Source of the DNA: Caenimonas soli
Lineage (GTDB): Bacteria; Pseudomonadota; Gammaproteobacteria; Burkholderiales; Burkholderiaceae_C
Assembly: GCF_013155545.1 (NCBI RefSeq)
Contig: NZ_JABJVV010000027.1
Coordinates: forward strand, 1 to 42,309
Direction: 5' to 3'
Length of the DNA: 42,309 bases
Part shown: piece after piece, positions 19,229-26,318 of the stretch
Position numbering within the stretch: the first letter of the stretch is position 1
Layout: each line of letters starts with the position of its first letter
Notes under the pieces: generated by a model
Databases searched by the model: none
What the model was told of the DNA's origin: nothing
The model's input: the letters and a program-made list of their open reading frames with translations, nothing else
Program-made: the position numbers and the translations under genes

Positions 19229-19759
19229 TTAGGCCGTCAGCGCGACTTTCATTTGTTCCAGGCGGGCCTTCACCGAAGTGTCGAGCACCTCGTCGCCGAC
19301 CACCACGCGAATACCGCCGATGAGGGAGGGGTCTTCCTGCACCGTGAGGTTGAGCTTGCGCCCGAACCGCTTTTCCAGCACACCTGCCACGTCGCCCAGC
19401 GAGGACGCGGCGATCGGGAAGGCGCTGTACACCACTGCGTCCGAAGAGCCGCTCTGCGCGTTCTTGAGCGCGCGGAACTGGGCGGCAATCTCAGGCAGCG
19501 CCGGCAGGCGGCCGTTCTCGATCACCGCACGCAGGAAGTTGGTCGCGGCGGGCGGCAGCTGCACCTTGGCAACGTCCGACACCACGTCGAACACCTGCTG
19601 GTGCGTGACCTTGGGGTTGTCGGCGAATTGCAGCAGCTGCGAATTGCCGGCGACCGCGGCCAGGGCTTCGAGCCACTGGGCCGTGCCGTTCAGGTCGCTC
19701 TTGGCGGACTTGAACAGGGCTTCGGCGTAGGGACGGGCGATGGTGGCGAGTTCGGCCAT
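19229..19759 (-). CDS. atpH: ATP synthase F1 delta subunit
   Basis: The 176-residue peripheral-stalk subunit joins the top of F1 to the b dimer. It begins MAELATIARPYAEALFKSAK, the standard OSCP/delta start. It ends in the conserved DPSLIGGIRVVVGDEVLDTSVKARLEQM block. Spacing to atpF (12 bp) and atpA (36 bp) fits the operon. Confidence 0.96.
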   Translation of the reverse strand: MAELATIARPYAEALFKSAKSDLNGTAQWLEALAAVAGNSQLLQFADNPKVTHQQVFDVVSDVAKVQLPPAATNFLRAVIENGRLPALPEIAAQFRALKNAQSGSSDAVVYSAFPIAASSLGDVAGVLEKRFGRKLNLTVQEDPSLIGGIRVVVGDEVLDTSVKARLEQMKVALTA

Positions 19760-19771
19760 GGCTTACCTTTT

Positions 19772-20242
19772 TTACAGCTCGGTCTTCAGGCGGTTGAGCA
19801 GCTCGGCGTGAACGCCGGCATTGACTTCCTTGCGCAGGATCTGCTCGGCGCCCTTCACTGCCAGCGCGGCGACCTGCTCGCGCAGGGCTTCGCGGGCCTT
19901 GACGGTCTGCTGCTCGGCTTCGGCGCGGGCGGCTGCAATGATCTTGCTGCCTTCTTCGGTCGCACGCGTCTTGGCTTCTTCGACGATGGCCTGGGCGCGG
20001 CGCTCGGCGTCGGCCAGCAAGCCAGCCGTTTCGTTGCGCGTCTTGGCCAGCTCTTGCTCCACGCGACGGTCGGCGGCGGCGAGGTCGGCCTTGGCCTTGT
20101 CGGCTGCCGCCAGACCTTCGGCGATCTTCTTGGCGCGCTCGTCCAGAGCCGTGGCGATCGGCGGCCACACGAACTTCATCGTGAACCCGACCAGGATCAG
20201 GAACACGATCATCTGAATGATCAGGGTACCGGTGATGCTCAC
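19772..20242 (-). CDS. atpF: ATP synthase Fo b subunit
   Basis: The 156-residue stalk subunit has one N-terminal membrane helix (ITGTLIIQMIVFLILVGFTM), then the conserved KFVWPPIATALDERAKKIAEGL. A long Ala/Glu/Arg/Lys helix forms the right-handed coiled-coil dimer. The start is GTG at 20242: AAGGA is 8 nt upstream and the length then equals the usual 156 residues. The frame is open to 20365, but that part does not resemble AtpF. Confidence 0.95.
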   Translation of the reverse strand: MSITGTLIIQMIVFLILVGFTMKFVWPPIATALDERAKKIAEGLAAADKAKADLAAADRRVEQELAKTRNETAGLLADAERRAQAIVEEAKTRATEEGSKIIAAARAEAEQQTVKAREALREQVAALAVKGAEQILRKEVNAGVHAELLNRLKTEL

Positions 20243-20303
20243 TTTTTCATCCTTCGCCCCAGGCGCAAAGCGCTGCGGGGCATGACGTATTTCGGACGAT
20301 CGA

Positions 20304-20567
20304 TTACTTCGGCAGGTTGGCGATCTGGGCCAGGAACGGGTTGGCGGTGGCGAACCACAGCGCAATACCGGTGCCGATAATGAAGGCGGCGTCGATCAGG
20401 CCGGCCAGCAGGAACATCTTGGTTTGCAGCTCGTTCATCAGCTCGGGCTGGCGGGCGGCGGACTCGAGGTACTTGCTGCCCATGATGCCGATACCGATGC
20501 AGGCACCGATAGCGCCGAGGCCGATGATGAGGCCGGCGGCCAGTGCGACAAAGCTGATAACTTCCAT
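20304..20567 (-). CDS. atpE: ATP synthase Fo c subunit
   Basis: The 87-residue hairpin of two membrane helices forms the rotor ring. Helix 1 carries the GxGxGxG-like GLGAIGACIGIGIMG. The polar loop is ARQPE (residues 38-42), and the ion-carrying carboxylate in helix 2 is Asp59 in AGLIDAAFIIG. Asp rather than Glu, and no Gln/Ser/Thr sodium-ligand pattern, suggests proton coupling (inference from family rules). Confidence 0.97.
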   Translation of the reverse strand: MEVISFVALAAGLIIGLGAIGACIGIGIMGSKYLESAARQPELMNELQTKMFLLAGLIDAAFIIGTGIALWFATANPFLAQIANLPK

Positions 20568-20625
20568 GATTGCTCCTAGAGGACTTGGTTGACGTGAAAA
20601 GAAAAGGGAAAGAGAAACTGCCGTT

Positions 20626-21483
20626 TTAGTGGGCGTCGTGGGCCTGGCCCAGGTACACCAGCGCCAGCATCATGAACACGAAGGCTTGCAGCGTGATGAT
20701 CAGGATGTGGAAGATGGCCCAGAAGGTACCGGCAACGATGTGCAGGGCGGCCAGGCCGACGCCGCCGAGCGACAGCGTCCAGGCGCCGCCCAACAGGGCG
20801 ATCAGCAAGAAGATCAGTTCGCCGGCGTACATGTTGCCGAACAGTCGCATGCCGTGCGAAACGGTCTTGGCCACGAATTCGATGATCTGCATGCCGAAGT
20901 TGAACGGCCACAGCAGCGGGTGGGCGCCGAAGGGGGCGGTGAACAGCTCGTGGACCCAGCCGCCCAGGCCCTTGATCTTGATGTTGTAGAACAGGCAGAT
21001 CAGCAGCACCGACAGCGACAGGCCCATGGTCATGGAAAGATCGGCGGTCGGCACGACGCGCATGTAGGCGTGGTGCGGATCATGGCCGGCGGCCCCATAG
21101 ATCTTCTCCCAGAGGAACGGGAACAGGTCCACCGGGAACAAGTCCATGGCATTCATCAGGAAGATCCAGACGAATACCGTGAGCGCCAGCGGCGCGATGA
21201 ACTTGCGGCTCTGGGCGTTGTGCACGATGCCCTTGGCCTGCGAGTCCACCATCTCGACCAGGATTTCCACCGCGGCCTGGAAGCGGCCCGGCACACCCCA
21301 GGTAGCCTTGCGCGCCGCCAGCCACAGCAGCCAGCAGCCCACGACACCCATGCCGATGGCCCAGAACAGCGAATCGAAATTGAAGACGGAGAAATCGACG
21401 ACGTTCTTGGCCTTTTGGTTCTGCAAGTGCGTCAGGTGGTGAATGATGTATTCACCAGCGGTGGGTCCGTGTTCAGCAGCCAT
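20626..21483 (-). CDS. atpB: ATP synthase Fo a subunit
   Basis: The 285-residue integral membrane stator forms the proton half-channels. The essential Arg is in the conserved GMRLFGNMYAGELIF. Other family blocks are FVWIFLMNAMDLFPVDLFPFL and the C-terminal GTFWAIFHILIITLQAFVFMML. It has about five to six hydrophobic helices. It is the second gene of the operon, after atpI. Confidence 0.97.
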   Translation of the reverse strand: MAAEHGPTAGEYIIHHLTHLQNQKAKNVVDFSVFNFDSLFWAIGMGVVGCWLLWLAARKATWGVPGRFQAAVEILVEMVDSQAKGIVHNAQSRKFIAPLALTVFVWIFLMNAMDLFPVDLFPFLWEKIYGAAGHDPHHAYMRVVPTADLSMTMGLSLSVLLICLFYNIKIKGLGGWVHELFTAPFGAHPLLWPFNFGMQIIEFVAKTVSHGMRLFGNMYAGELIFLLIALLGGAWTLSLGGVGLAALHIVAGTFWAIFHILIITLQAFVFMMLALVYLGQAHDAH

Positions 21484-21489
21484 GTTTCT

Positions 21490-21981
21490 TCAGCTCAAAG
21501 TTTTTCGTTTGCGAGGCGCCGTATCCGAAGGGGAATACGCCAACGCCAGCCAGTACACCTTCATCGTCAGCACCAGGCCCACCAGCAATGCCGGCCAGCT
21601 CAGGTCTGCCACCAGCTTCGGCGCCGCCCCGATGAGGGCGATCGACGAAGCGATCTTGACCATTTCCCACAACATGAACCCAACCGCCGCGGTGCCGGCG
21701 TTCAAGGAGGCAAAGCGCCCGGTGAGTCCTCGCGCAAAAATGGCCGCGGGGATCACCACGGCCAGCGCGCCATATCCGGCGGACCACCCAACGTTCTGCT
21801 TCCCGGTGAGGCCCCATGCGGCCAATGCCACCACGAGCCCCATCACAGCCTGCCCCGCCACCACCCACCAGGGGGAAACCAGGGGATGCTTCTCGCGCAG
21901 CCGGCGCGCCTCTTCGGCGGTCAGCGGCGTGAATGGAGGCTCGTCCTCAGTCGTCTCAGGCAAGGGGGCAACTCTTTTCAT
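21490..21981 (-). CDS. atpI: ATP synthase protein I (AtpI)
   Basis: The 163-residue small membrane protein at the head of the atp operon is thought to assist c-ring assembly. It has a charged N-terminal region (about 45 residues), then four hydrophobic segments, including VVAGQAVMGLVVALAAWGL and LLVGLVLTMKVYWLALAYS. ATG 21981 is preferred. The frame is open to 22128, but the upstream part crosses the promoter candidate and does not look like protein. Confidence 0.88.
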   Translation of the reverse strand: MKRVAPLPETTEDEPPFTPLTAEEARRLREKHPLVSPWWVVAGQAVMGLVVALAAWGLTGKQNVGWSAGYGALAVVIPAAIFARGLTGRFASLNAGTAAVGFMLWEMVKIASSIALIGAAPKLVADLSWPALLVGLVLTMKVYWLALAYSPSDTAPRKRKTLS

Positions 21982-22029
21982 TTTTGAATCAGCCCCGTTC
22001 AAGTGCCGGTAATTTTCACAAAGCCACTG

Positions 22030-22035
22030 ATTATA
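22030..22035 (-). promoter_or_regulatory. candidate atp operon promoter, -10 box
   Basis: On the minus strand TATAAT, a perfect -10 consensus, lies 48 nt before the atpI start, in the gap shared with the divergent gene at 22154. No convincing -35 box stands 16-18 bp upstream. The call rests on the -10 match and position. Confidence 0.5.
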
Positions 22036-22153
22036 AGTAGAAACCCGTGCGGTTCCGCGTACCCGACCGTGACGATGGGCTTTGATGCAACATTCAAGGT
22101 GTTTTGCGCCGGGCAGCACAATGCGCAACCCAACTCAGGCGCAAGCACTACTC

Positions 22154-22600
22154 ATGCACAACCTCATCCTGTTTTTCCACGTGGCCGCCGCCATCTTCTG
22201 GATGGGCGGCATGGCCTTCATGGTGCTGGCCTTGCGCCAACCGCTGGCCGATCAATTGCAGCCGCCGGCGCGCTTGCAACTCATCGCGGCGGTGCTTTCG
22301 CGCTTCTTCGTGGTGGTGGGCATCAGCATCGCAGTACTGCTCTCTACCGGCGTGGTGATGCTGCTGGGCGTGCCGGCCGGGACGACGCCGCCCGGGTGGC
22401 ACGTGATGGCGGCGCTCGGCGTGGTGATGATGCTGGTCTTCGGGCACATCTTTTTTTCGCCCTACCGCCGGCTCAAGCGAGCCGTAGCGGCTGGCGATTG
22501 GCCCGCGGGCGGCAAATGCGCGGGCCAGGTCACGCTGCTGGCCAAGGTCAACCTGGGACTGGGCTGGCTGGCCATCGCTGCCGTGATGCTCTGGCGTTGA
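22154..22600 (+). CDS. CopD-like integral membrane protein
   Basis: The 148-residue protein has four membrane segments: HNLILFFHVAAAIFWMGGMAFMVLAL, the SRFFVVVGISIAVLLSTGVVMLLG region, VMAALGVVMMLVFGHIFF and VNLGLGWLAIAAVMLW. Conserved His residues in helices 1 and 3, with the first-helix FHVxxxxxWMGG pattern, resemble CopD/DUF2269 proteins, some of which bind copper or haem. ATG 22154 gives the family-typical start. In-frame ATGs upstream (22082, 22121) would add a non-hydrophobic extension, and a -10-like CACAAT at 22117 overlaps the second. The function here is unproven. Confidence 0.75.
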   Translation: MHNLILFFHVAAAIFWMGGMAFMVLALRQPLADQLQPPARLQLIAAVLSRFFVVVGISIAVLLSTGVVMLLGVPAGTTPPGWHVMAALGVVMMLVFGHIFFSPYRRLKRAVAAGDWPAGGKCAGQVTLLAKVNLGLGWLAIAAVMLWR

Positions 22601-22633
22601 AGCCCGAGGCAAGACGGACTGCGCGCAAGAAAG

Positions 22634-22639
22634 CACAAT
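22634..22639 (+). promoter_or_regulatory. candidate -10 box for dat, 7 nt before the start codon
   Basis: CACAAT ends 7 nt before the dat ATG (22647), so transcription would begin at or next to the start codon. There is no Shine-Dalgarno between. The same spacing recurs at three other starts in the window. Confidence 0.4.
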
Positions 22640-22646
22640 TGGCCCC

Positions 22647-23540
22647 ATGACTTTCGACTTGCTTCCCGAGCTTCCCTGCTATCTCAACGGCGAATTCAGT
22701 ACCCTGCGCGATGCCAAGGTGAGCGTGATGGATCGCGGCTTCATCTTCGGCGACGGCGTCTATGAGGTGGTGCCCGTGTACGCCGGGCGGCCCTTCCGCT
22801 TTGCCCAGCATATGGCTCGCCTGGACCGCAGCCTGGCCGAACTGCGCATCGCCAACCCGATGAGCCATGGCGAGTGGCGCGCGCTGGCGGACCAGCTGAT
22901 CGCCGCCTATGCCGAGTCGCTGGGCCAGAGCGCCGGCCAGACCGACCAGCTGGTGTACATCCAGGTCACCCGCGGCGTGGCGATGCGCGACCACATCATG
23001 CCGCCGGGCATCACGCCCACTGTGTTTGTGACCAGCAACCGTATCAGCCCGCCCTCGCCGGCCGATCGGGCGGGCGGCGTGAAGTGCGTGAGCGCAGAGG
23101 ATTTCCGTTGGAAAAAGGCGCACATCAAGAGCGTGAGCCTGGCCGGCTCGGTGCTGGCGCGGCAGATGAGCGCGGATGTGGGCGCGGCCGAAACGGTGAT
23201 GTTCCGCGACGGCTTCCTGAGCGAAGGCGCGGCGGCCAACGTGTGGGTCGTCAAGGGCGGCCGCGTGATCGGCGCGCCCAAGGACAACCTGGTGCTGGAA
23301 GGCATCCGCTATGGCCTGCTCGAGGAGTTGTGCACGGAGGCGGGCATCCCCTTCGAGCTGCGCCGGGTCGCGCAGGAAGAGGTTTTTTCAGCCGACGAAC
23401 TGCTGCTTTCCAACGCCACCAAGGAGGTGCTGCCGGTCACCCGCCTGGACGAGCGGCCTATTGGAAGCGGCAAACCCGGCCCCATCTACGAGAAGCTGTA
23501 CGCCGGCTATCAGCGCGCCAAGAACGCCCCTTCGCCATGA
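22647..23540 (+). CDS. dat: D-amino-acid transaminase (class IV, PLP)
   Basis: The 297-residue fold-type IV aminotransferase interconverts D-alanine and D-glutamate, or related D-amino acids, with 2-oxo acids. The N-terminus has YLNGEFSTLRDAKVSVMDRGFIFGDGVYEVVPVY. The Schiff-base Lys161 is in HIKSVSLAGSVLARQ. The phosphate-binding part is SEGAAANVWVV and the late motif ELLLSNATKEVLPV. The YxNG and RxxxxGDG pattern favours D-alanine transaminase over branched-chain transaminase, though 4-amino-4-deoxychorismate lyase-like relatives cannot be excluded. It overlaps the next gene (ATGA). Confidence 0.9.
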   Translation: MTFDLLPELPCYLNGEFSTLRDAKVSVMDRGFIFGDGVYEVVPVYAGRPFRFAQHMARLDRSLAELRIANPMSHGEWRALADQLIAAYAESLGQSAGQTDQLVYIQVTRGVAMRDHIMPPGITPTVFVTSNRISPPSPADRAGGVKCVSAEDFRWKKAHIKSVSLAGSVLARQMSADVGAAETVMFRDGFLSEGAAANVWVVKGGRVIGAPKDNLVLEGIRYGLLEELCTEAGIPFELRRVAQEEVFSADELLLSNATKEVLPVTRLDERPIGSGKPGPIYEKLYAGYQRAKNAPSP

Positions 23541-23812
23541 CCATTCCCAGCTCCAAAGACTCACTCATCGAATACCCGTCGCTCTTTCCCATCAAGGTGA
23601 TGGGGGCCAACGTGGACGGCTTCGTGCATGCCGTGACCCAGATTGCCCGCCAGTTCGACCCGGCCTTCGATGCCGCCAGCATCGAGCTGCGCGACAGCAA
23701 GGCGGGCAACTACCTTGGCATCACGATCACCGTCACCGTGGTCAGCCGCGAACACCTCGACGAGCTGTACCGCACGCTGTCCACCCACCCCATGGTGAAG
23801 GTGGTCCTGTAG
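23537..23812 (+). CDS. ybeD: DUF493 (YbeD-like) protein
   Basis: The 91-residue ACT-like protein of the DUF493/YbeD family has the blocks YPSLFPIKVMGANVDGFVHAV, SKAGNYLGITITVTVVSREHLDELYRTLSTHPMVKVVL. In many proteobacteria it sits directly before lipB, as here, and may regulate lipoate metabolism; its biochemical role is not established. ATG 23537 overlaps the dat stop. lipB starts 3 bp after its stop. Confidence 0.93.
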   Translation: MTIPSSKDSLIEYPSLFPIKVMGANVDGFVHAVTQIARQFDPAFDAASIELRDSKAGNYLGITITVTVVSREHLDELYRTLSTHPMVKVVL

Positions 23813-23814
23813 CG

Positions 23815-24498
23815 ATGCACGCCGCGGTCCGCGGACGGGTGGCCTACCTGCCCACGTACGAGGCCATGCAGGCGTTCACTGCGGCACGTGACGCGACGAC
23901 GCCGGACGAAATCTGGCTGTGCGAGCACCCTCCGGTTTTCACGCAGGGCCTTGCGGGCCGGCCCGATCACGTGCTCGAGCCCGGTGACATCCCGGTGATT
24001 GCCACGAATCGCGGCGGCCAGGTCACCTACCACGGCCCCGGCCAGGTGGTGGCCTACCCGCTGGTGGACCTGCGGCGCGCAGGCTACTTCATCAAGGAAT
24101 ACGTCTACCGCATCGAGGAGGCGGTGATCCGCACGCTCGCGCATTTCGGGGTGACCGGGCATCGCGTGGCCGGCGCGCCGGGGATCTACGTGCGGCTGGA
24201 CGACCCCTTCTCGCATGACCGCCTGCCCCCACCCCCGCACTCCCCCGAAGGGGAAGGGAGCGAAGCTTTTACCGGCCTGGGCAAGATCGCCGCCCTCGGC
24301 ATCAAAGTGAGCCGCCACTGCACTTACCACGGCGTGGCGCTGAACGTGGACATGGATTTAGAGCCCTTTCTACGTATTAATCCTTGCGGCTACGCCGGGC
24401 TGAAAACCGTGGACCTTTCTACAATCGGGGTATCAGTCACCTGGAACGAGGCGGCCGAGGTGCTGGGCCAGAAGCTCAGTGCCCACCTCTCGCCCTGA
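23815..24498 (+). CDS. lipB: octanoyl-[acyl-carrier-protein]:protein octanoyltransferase
   Basis: The 227-residue product transfers octanoyl from ACP to lipoyl domains of dehydrogenase E2 and GcvH, the first step of lipoate synthesis. Motifs are EIWLCEHPPVFTQG, ATNRGGQVTYHGPGQ (substrate pocket) and GKIAALG with catalytic Lys157. RHCTYHG contains nucleophile Cys169, and VALNVDMDLEPFLRINPCGY follows. Between GIYV and KIAALG lie about 30 residues (127-156, including LPPPPHSPEGEGSEAF) where E. coli LipB has only a few. The loop is on the surface in known folds, and the DNA there looks repeat-like. The gene ends 8 bp before lipA. Confidence 0.95.
   Translation: MHAAVRGRVAYLPTYEAMQAFTAARDATTPDEIWLCEHPPVFTQGLAGRPDHVLEPGDIPVIATNRGGQVTYHGPGQVVAYPLVDLRRAGYFIKEYVYRIEEAVIRTLAHFGVTGHRVAGAPGIYVRLDDPFSHDRLPPPPHSPEGEGSEAFTGLGKIAALGIKVSRHCTYHGVALNVDMDLEPFLRINPCGYAGLKTVDLSTIGVSVTWNEAAEVLGQKLSAHLSP
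24223..24260 (+). repeat. C-run/G-run, hairpin-forming segment inside lipB
   Basis: The coding strand has three C-runs (CCCCC at 24226-24230, CCCCC at 24232-24236 and CCCCC at 24242-24246), then GAA, then GGGG (24250-24253) and GGGAG (24256-24260). CCCC-GAA-GGGG folds as a tight hairpin, or CTCCC (24240-24244) pairs with GGGAG. The composition differs from normal codon use around it. It resembles the short C-rich/G-rich extragenic palindromes of this bacterial family (resemblance, not searched). Confidence 0.45.
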
Positions 24499-24506
24499 AG
24501 GATCCC

Positions 24507-25496
24507 ATGAGCTCCAATGAAGTCGTGCGCGAGGCGCAGTCCGTCGAAAACTACCAGGCCGGCGCCAAGCAGAAGGCGGCGGCCAAGCTGTCGCGCATTC
24601 CCGTCAAGGTCGAGCAGGCCGAGGTGCTGAAGAAGCCCGACTGGATCCGCGTCCGAGCCGGCTCGCCCACCACGCGCTTCTACGAGATCAAGCAGATCCT
24701 GCGCGAGAGCAACTTGCACACGGTCTGCGAAGAGGCCTCCTGCCCCAACATCGGCGAATGCTTCGGCAAGGGCACGGCCACCTTCATGATCATGGGCGAC
24801 AAGTGCACGCGCCGCTGCCCCTTCTGCGATGTCGGCCATGGCCGGCCCGACCCGCTGGACGTGAACGAGCCGGAGAACCTGGCCAAGACCATCGCCCGGC
24901 TCAAGCTCAAATACGTGGTCATCACCTCGGTGGACCGCGACGACCTGCGCGACGGCGGCGCCGGCCACTTCGTCGAATGCATCCGCAAGACCCGCGAGCT
25001 ATCGCCCGGCACGACCATCGAAGTGCTGGTGCCCGACTTCCGCGGCCGCGACGACCGCGCACTGGAAATCCTGAAGGCCGCGCCGCCCGACGTAATGAAC
25101 CACAACCTGGAAACCATCCCGCGCCTGTACAAGGAAGCGCGCCCGGGTTCCGACTACGCCTTCAGCCTGAACCTGCTGAAGAAGTTCAAGGCGCTGCATC
25201 CCGACGTTCCGACCAAGAGCGGGATCATGGTCGGCCTGGGCGAGACCGACGAGGAAATCCTGCAGGTGATGCGCGACATGCGCGAGCACGACATCGACAT
25301 GCTGACCATTGGCCAATACCTGGCACCGTCGATGTCGCATCTGCCGGTGCGGCGCTATGTGCACCCCGACACCTTCAAGATGTTCGAGGCCAAGGCCAAG
25401 GAGATGGGTTTCTCTCACGCCGCCGTGGGCGCGATGGTCCGCTCCAGCTACCACGCCGACGAACAGGCGCACGCCGCCGGTGTTGCCAACACCTGA
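24507..25496 (+). CDS. lipA: lipoyl synthase
   Basis: The 329-residue radical-SAM enzyme inserts two sulfurs into protein-bound octanoyl to make lipoyl. The auxiliary 4Fe-4S cluster uses Cys74, Cys79 and Cys85 (CEEASCPNIGEC) plus the C-terminal RSSY. The SAM cluster uses Cys100, Cys104 and Cys107 (CTRRCPFC). Other marks are VVITSVDRDDLRDGGA, HNLETIPRLY and GLGETDEEI. It begins with AAGGA (24498-24502) 4 nt before the ATG, directly behind lipB. The EamA gene follows without a single spacer base. Confidence 0.98.
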   Translation: MSSNEVVREAQSVENYQAGAKQKAAAKLSRIPVKVEQAEVLKKPDWIRVRAGSPTTRFYEIKQILRESNLHTVCEEASCPNIGECFGKGTATFMIMGDKCTRRCPFCDVGHGRPDPLDVNEPENLAKTIARLKLKYVVITSVDRDDLRDGGAGHFVECIRKTRELSPGTTIEVLVPDFRGRDDRALEILKAAPPDVMNHNLETIPRLYKEARPGSDYAFSLNLLKKFKALHPDVPTKSGIMVGLGETDEEILQVMRDMREHDIDMLTIGQYLAPSMSHLPVRRYVHPDTFKMFEAKAKEMGFSHAAVGAMVRSSYHADEQAHAAGVANT

Positions 25497-26318
25497 GTGC
25501 ACGCGAATCTCTACGCCCTCGGCGCGATCGGCCTGTGGGCTACGCTGGCTTCGCTCGGCGTCTCGCTGGTGCACCTGCCGCCCTTCCTCCTCACCGGCCT
25601 GGCACTCGTAATCGGCAGCGTGCCTGCCTGGCCGCTGATTCGCCAATGGAAGGTGCCGGGCTCGACCCTGGCGCTGGGCATCTACGGCCTGTTCGGCTTC
25701 CATTTCCTGCTGTTCATCGCGCTGCGCCACGCGCCGCCCGTGGAGGCCAACCTGGTCAACTACCTGTGGCCGCTGCTGATCGTGGTTCTGGCGCCGCTGC
25801 TTTTGCCCGGCATACGGCTGCGGCCAGTCCATACGGTGGCGGCTGTCGCCGGCTTCGCGGGCGCAGCCATCGCCATCCTGGGCTCGGGCGGGAGCGCAGG
25901 CGGCAGCTGGTCGTGGGGCTACCTGCCCGCGCTGGGTTCGGCCTTTATCTGGGCCAGCTACTCGCTGCTGACCCGGCGAGTGACCAGCTTTCCCACGGCC
26001 GCCATCGGCTTGTTCGGTCTCGTCTCCGGCCTGTTGTCACTGCTATGCCACTGGGCGCTCGAGCCTTCGGTGACCCTGCACACGCGAGACTGGGTTCTGG
26101 TCGCCATCATGGGCCTGGGCCCTCTGGGCGCGGCCTTCTTCCTGTGGGACAAGGCCGTCAAGCTGGGCGACCCGCGCCACATCGGCATCCTGAGCTACAT
26201 CACTCCGCTGGCCTCGACGCTGCTCCTCATGCTGGTGAGCGGCCGGCCGCTCACCTGGAGCATCGCGGCGGCGGCGGCGCTGATCATCGGCGCGGCTGTC
26301 GTGGGGACACGCGCCTAA
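25497..26318 (+). CDS. EamA/DMT-family inner-membrane transporter
   Basis: The 273-residue protein has about ten hydrophobic segments in two EamA halves. The second half is marked by WGYLPALGSAFIWASYSLLTRR and GPLGAAFFLWDKAVKLGD. Drug/metabolite transporters of this family export amino acids or metabolites; no substrate is predictable. GTG 25497 follows the lipA stop immediately, so expression likely depends on lipA read-through. The stop touches the ptsI stop on the opposite strand with no base between. Confidence 0.88.
   Translation: MHANLYALGAIGLWATLASLGVSLVHLPPFLLTGLALVIGSVPAWPLIRQWKVPGSTLALGIYGLFGFHFLLFIALRHAPPVEANLVNYLWPLLIVVLAPLLLPGIRLRPVHTVAAVAGFAGAAIAILGSGGSAGGSWSWGYLPALGSAFIWASYSLLTRRVTSFPTAAIGLFGLVSGLLSLLCHWALEPSVTLHTRDWVLVAIMGLGPLGAAFFLWDKAVKLGDPRHIGILSYITPLASTLLLMLVSGRPLTWSIAAAAALIIGAAVVGTRA

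Noticed and set aside
24420..24425. TACAAT inside lipB as a promoter for lipA
   Set aside because: The bases encode the conserved LSTIG block of LipB and there is no -35 at a fitting distance.
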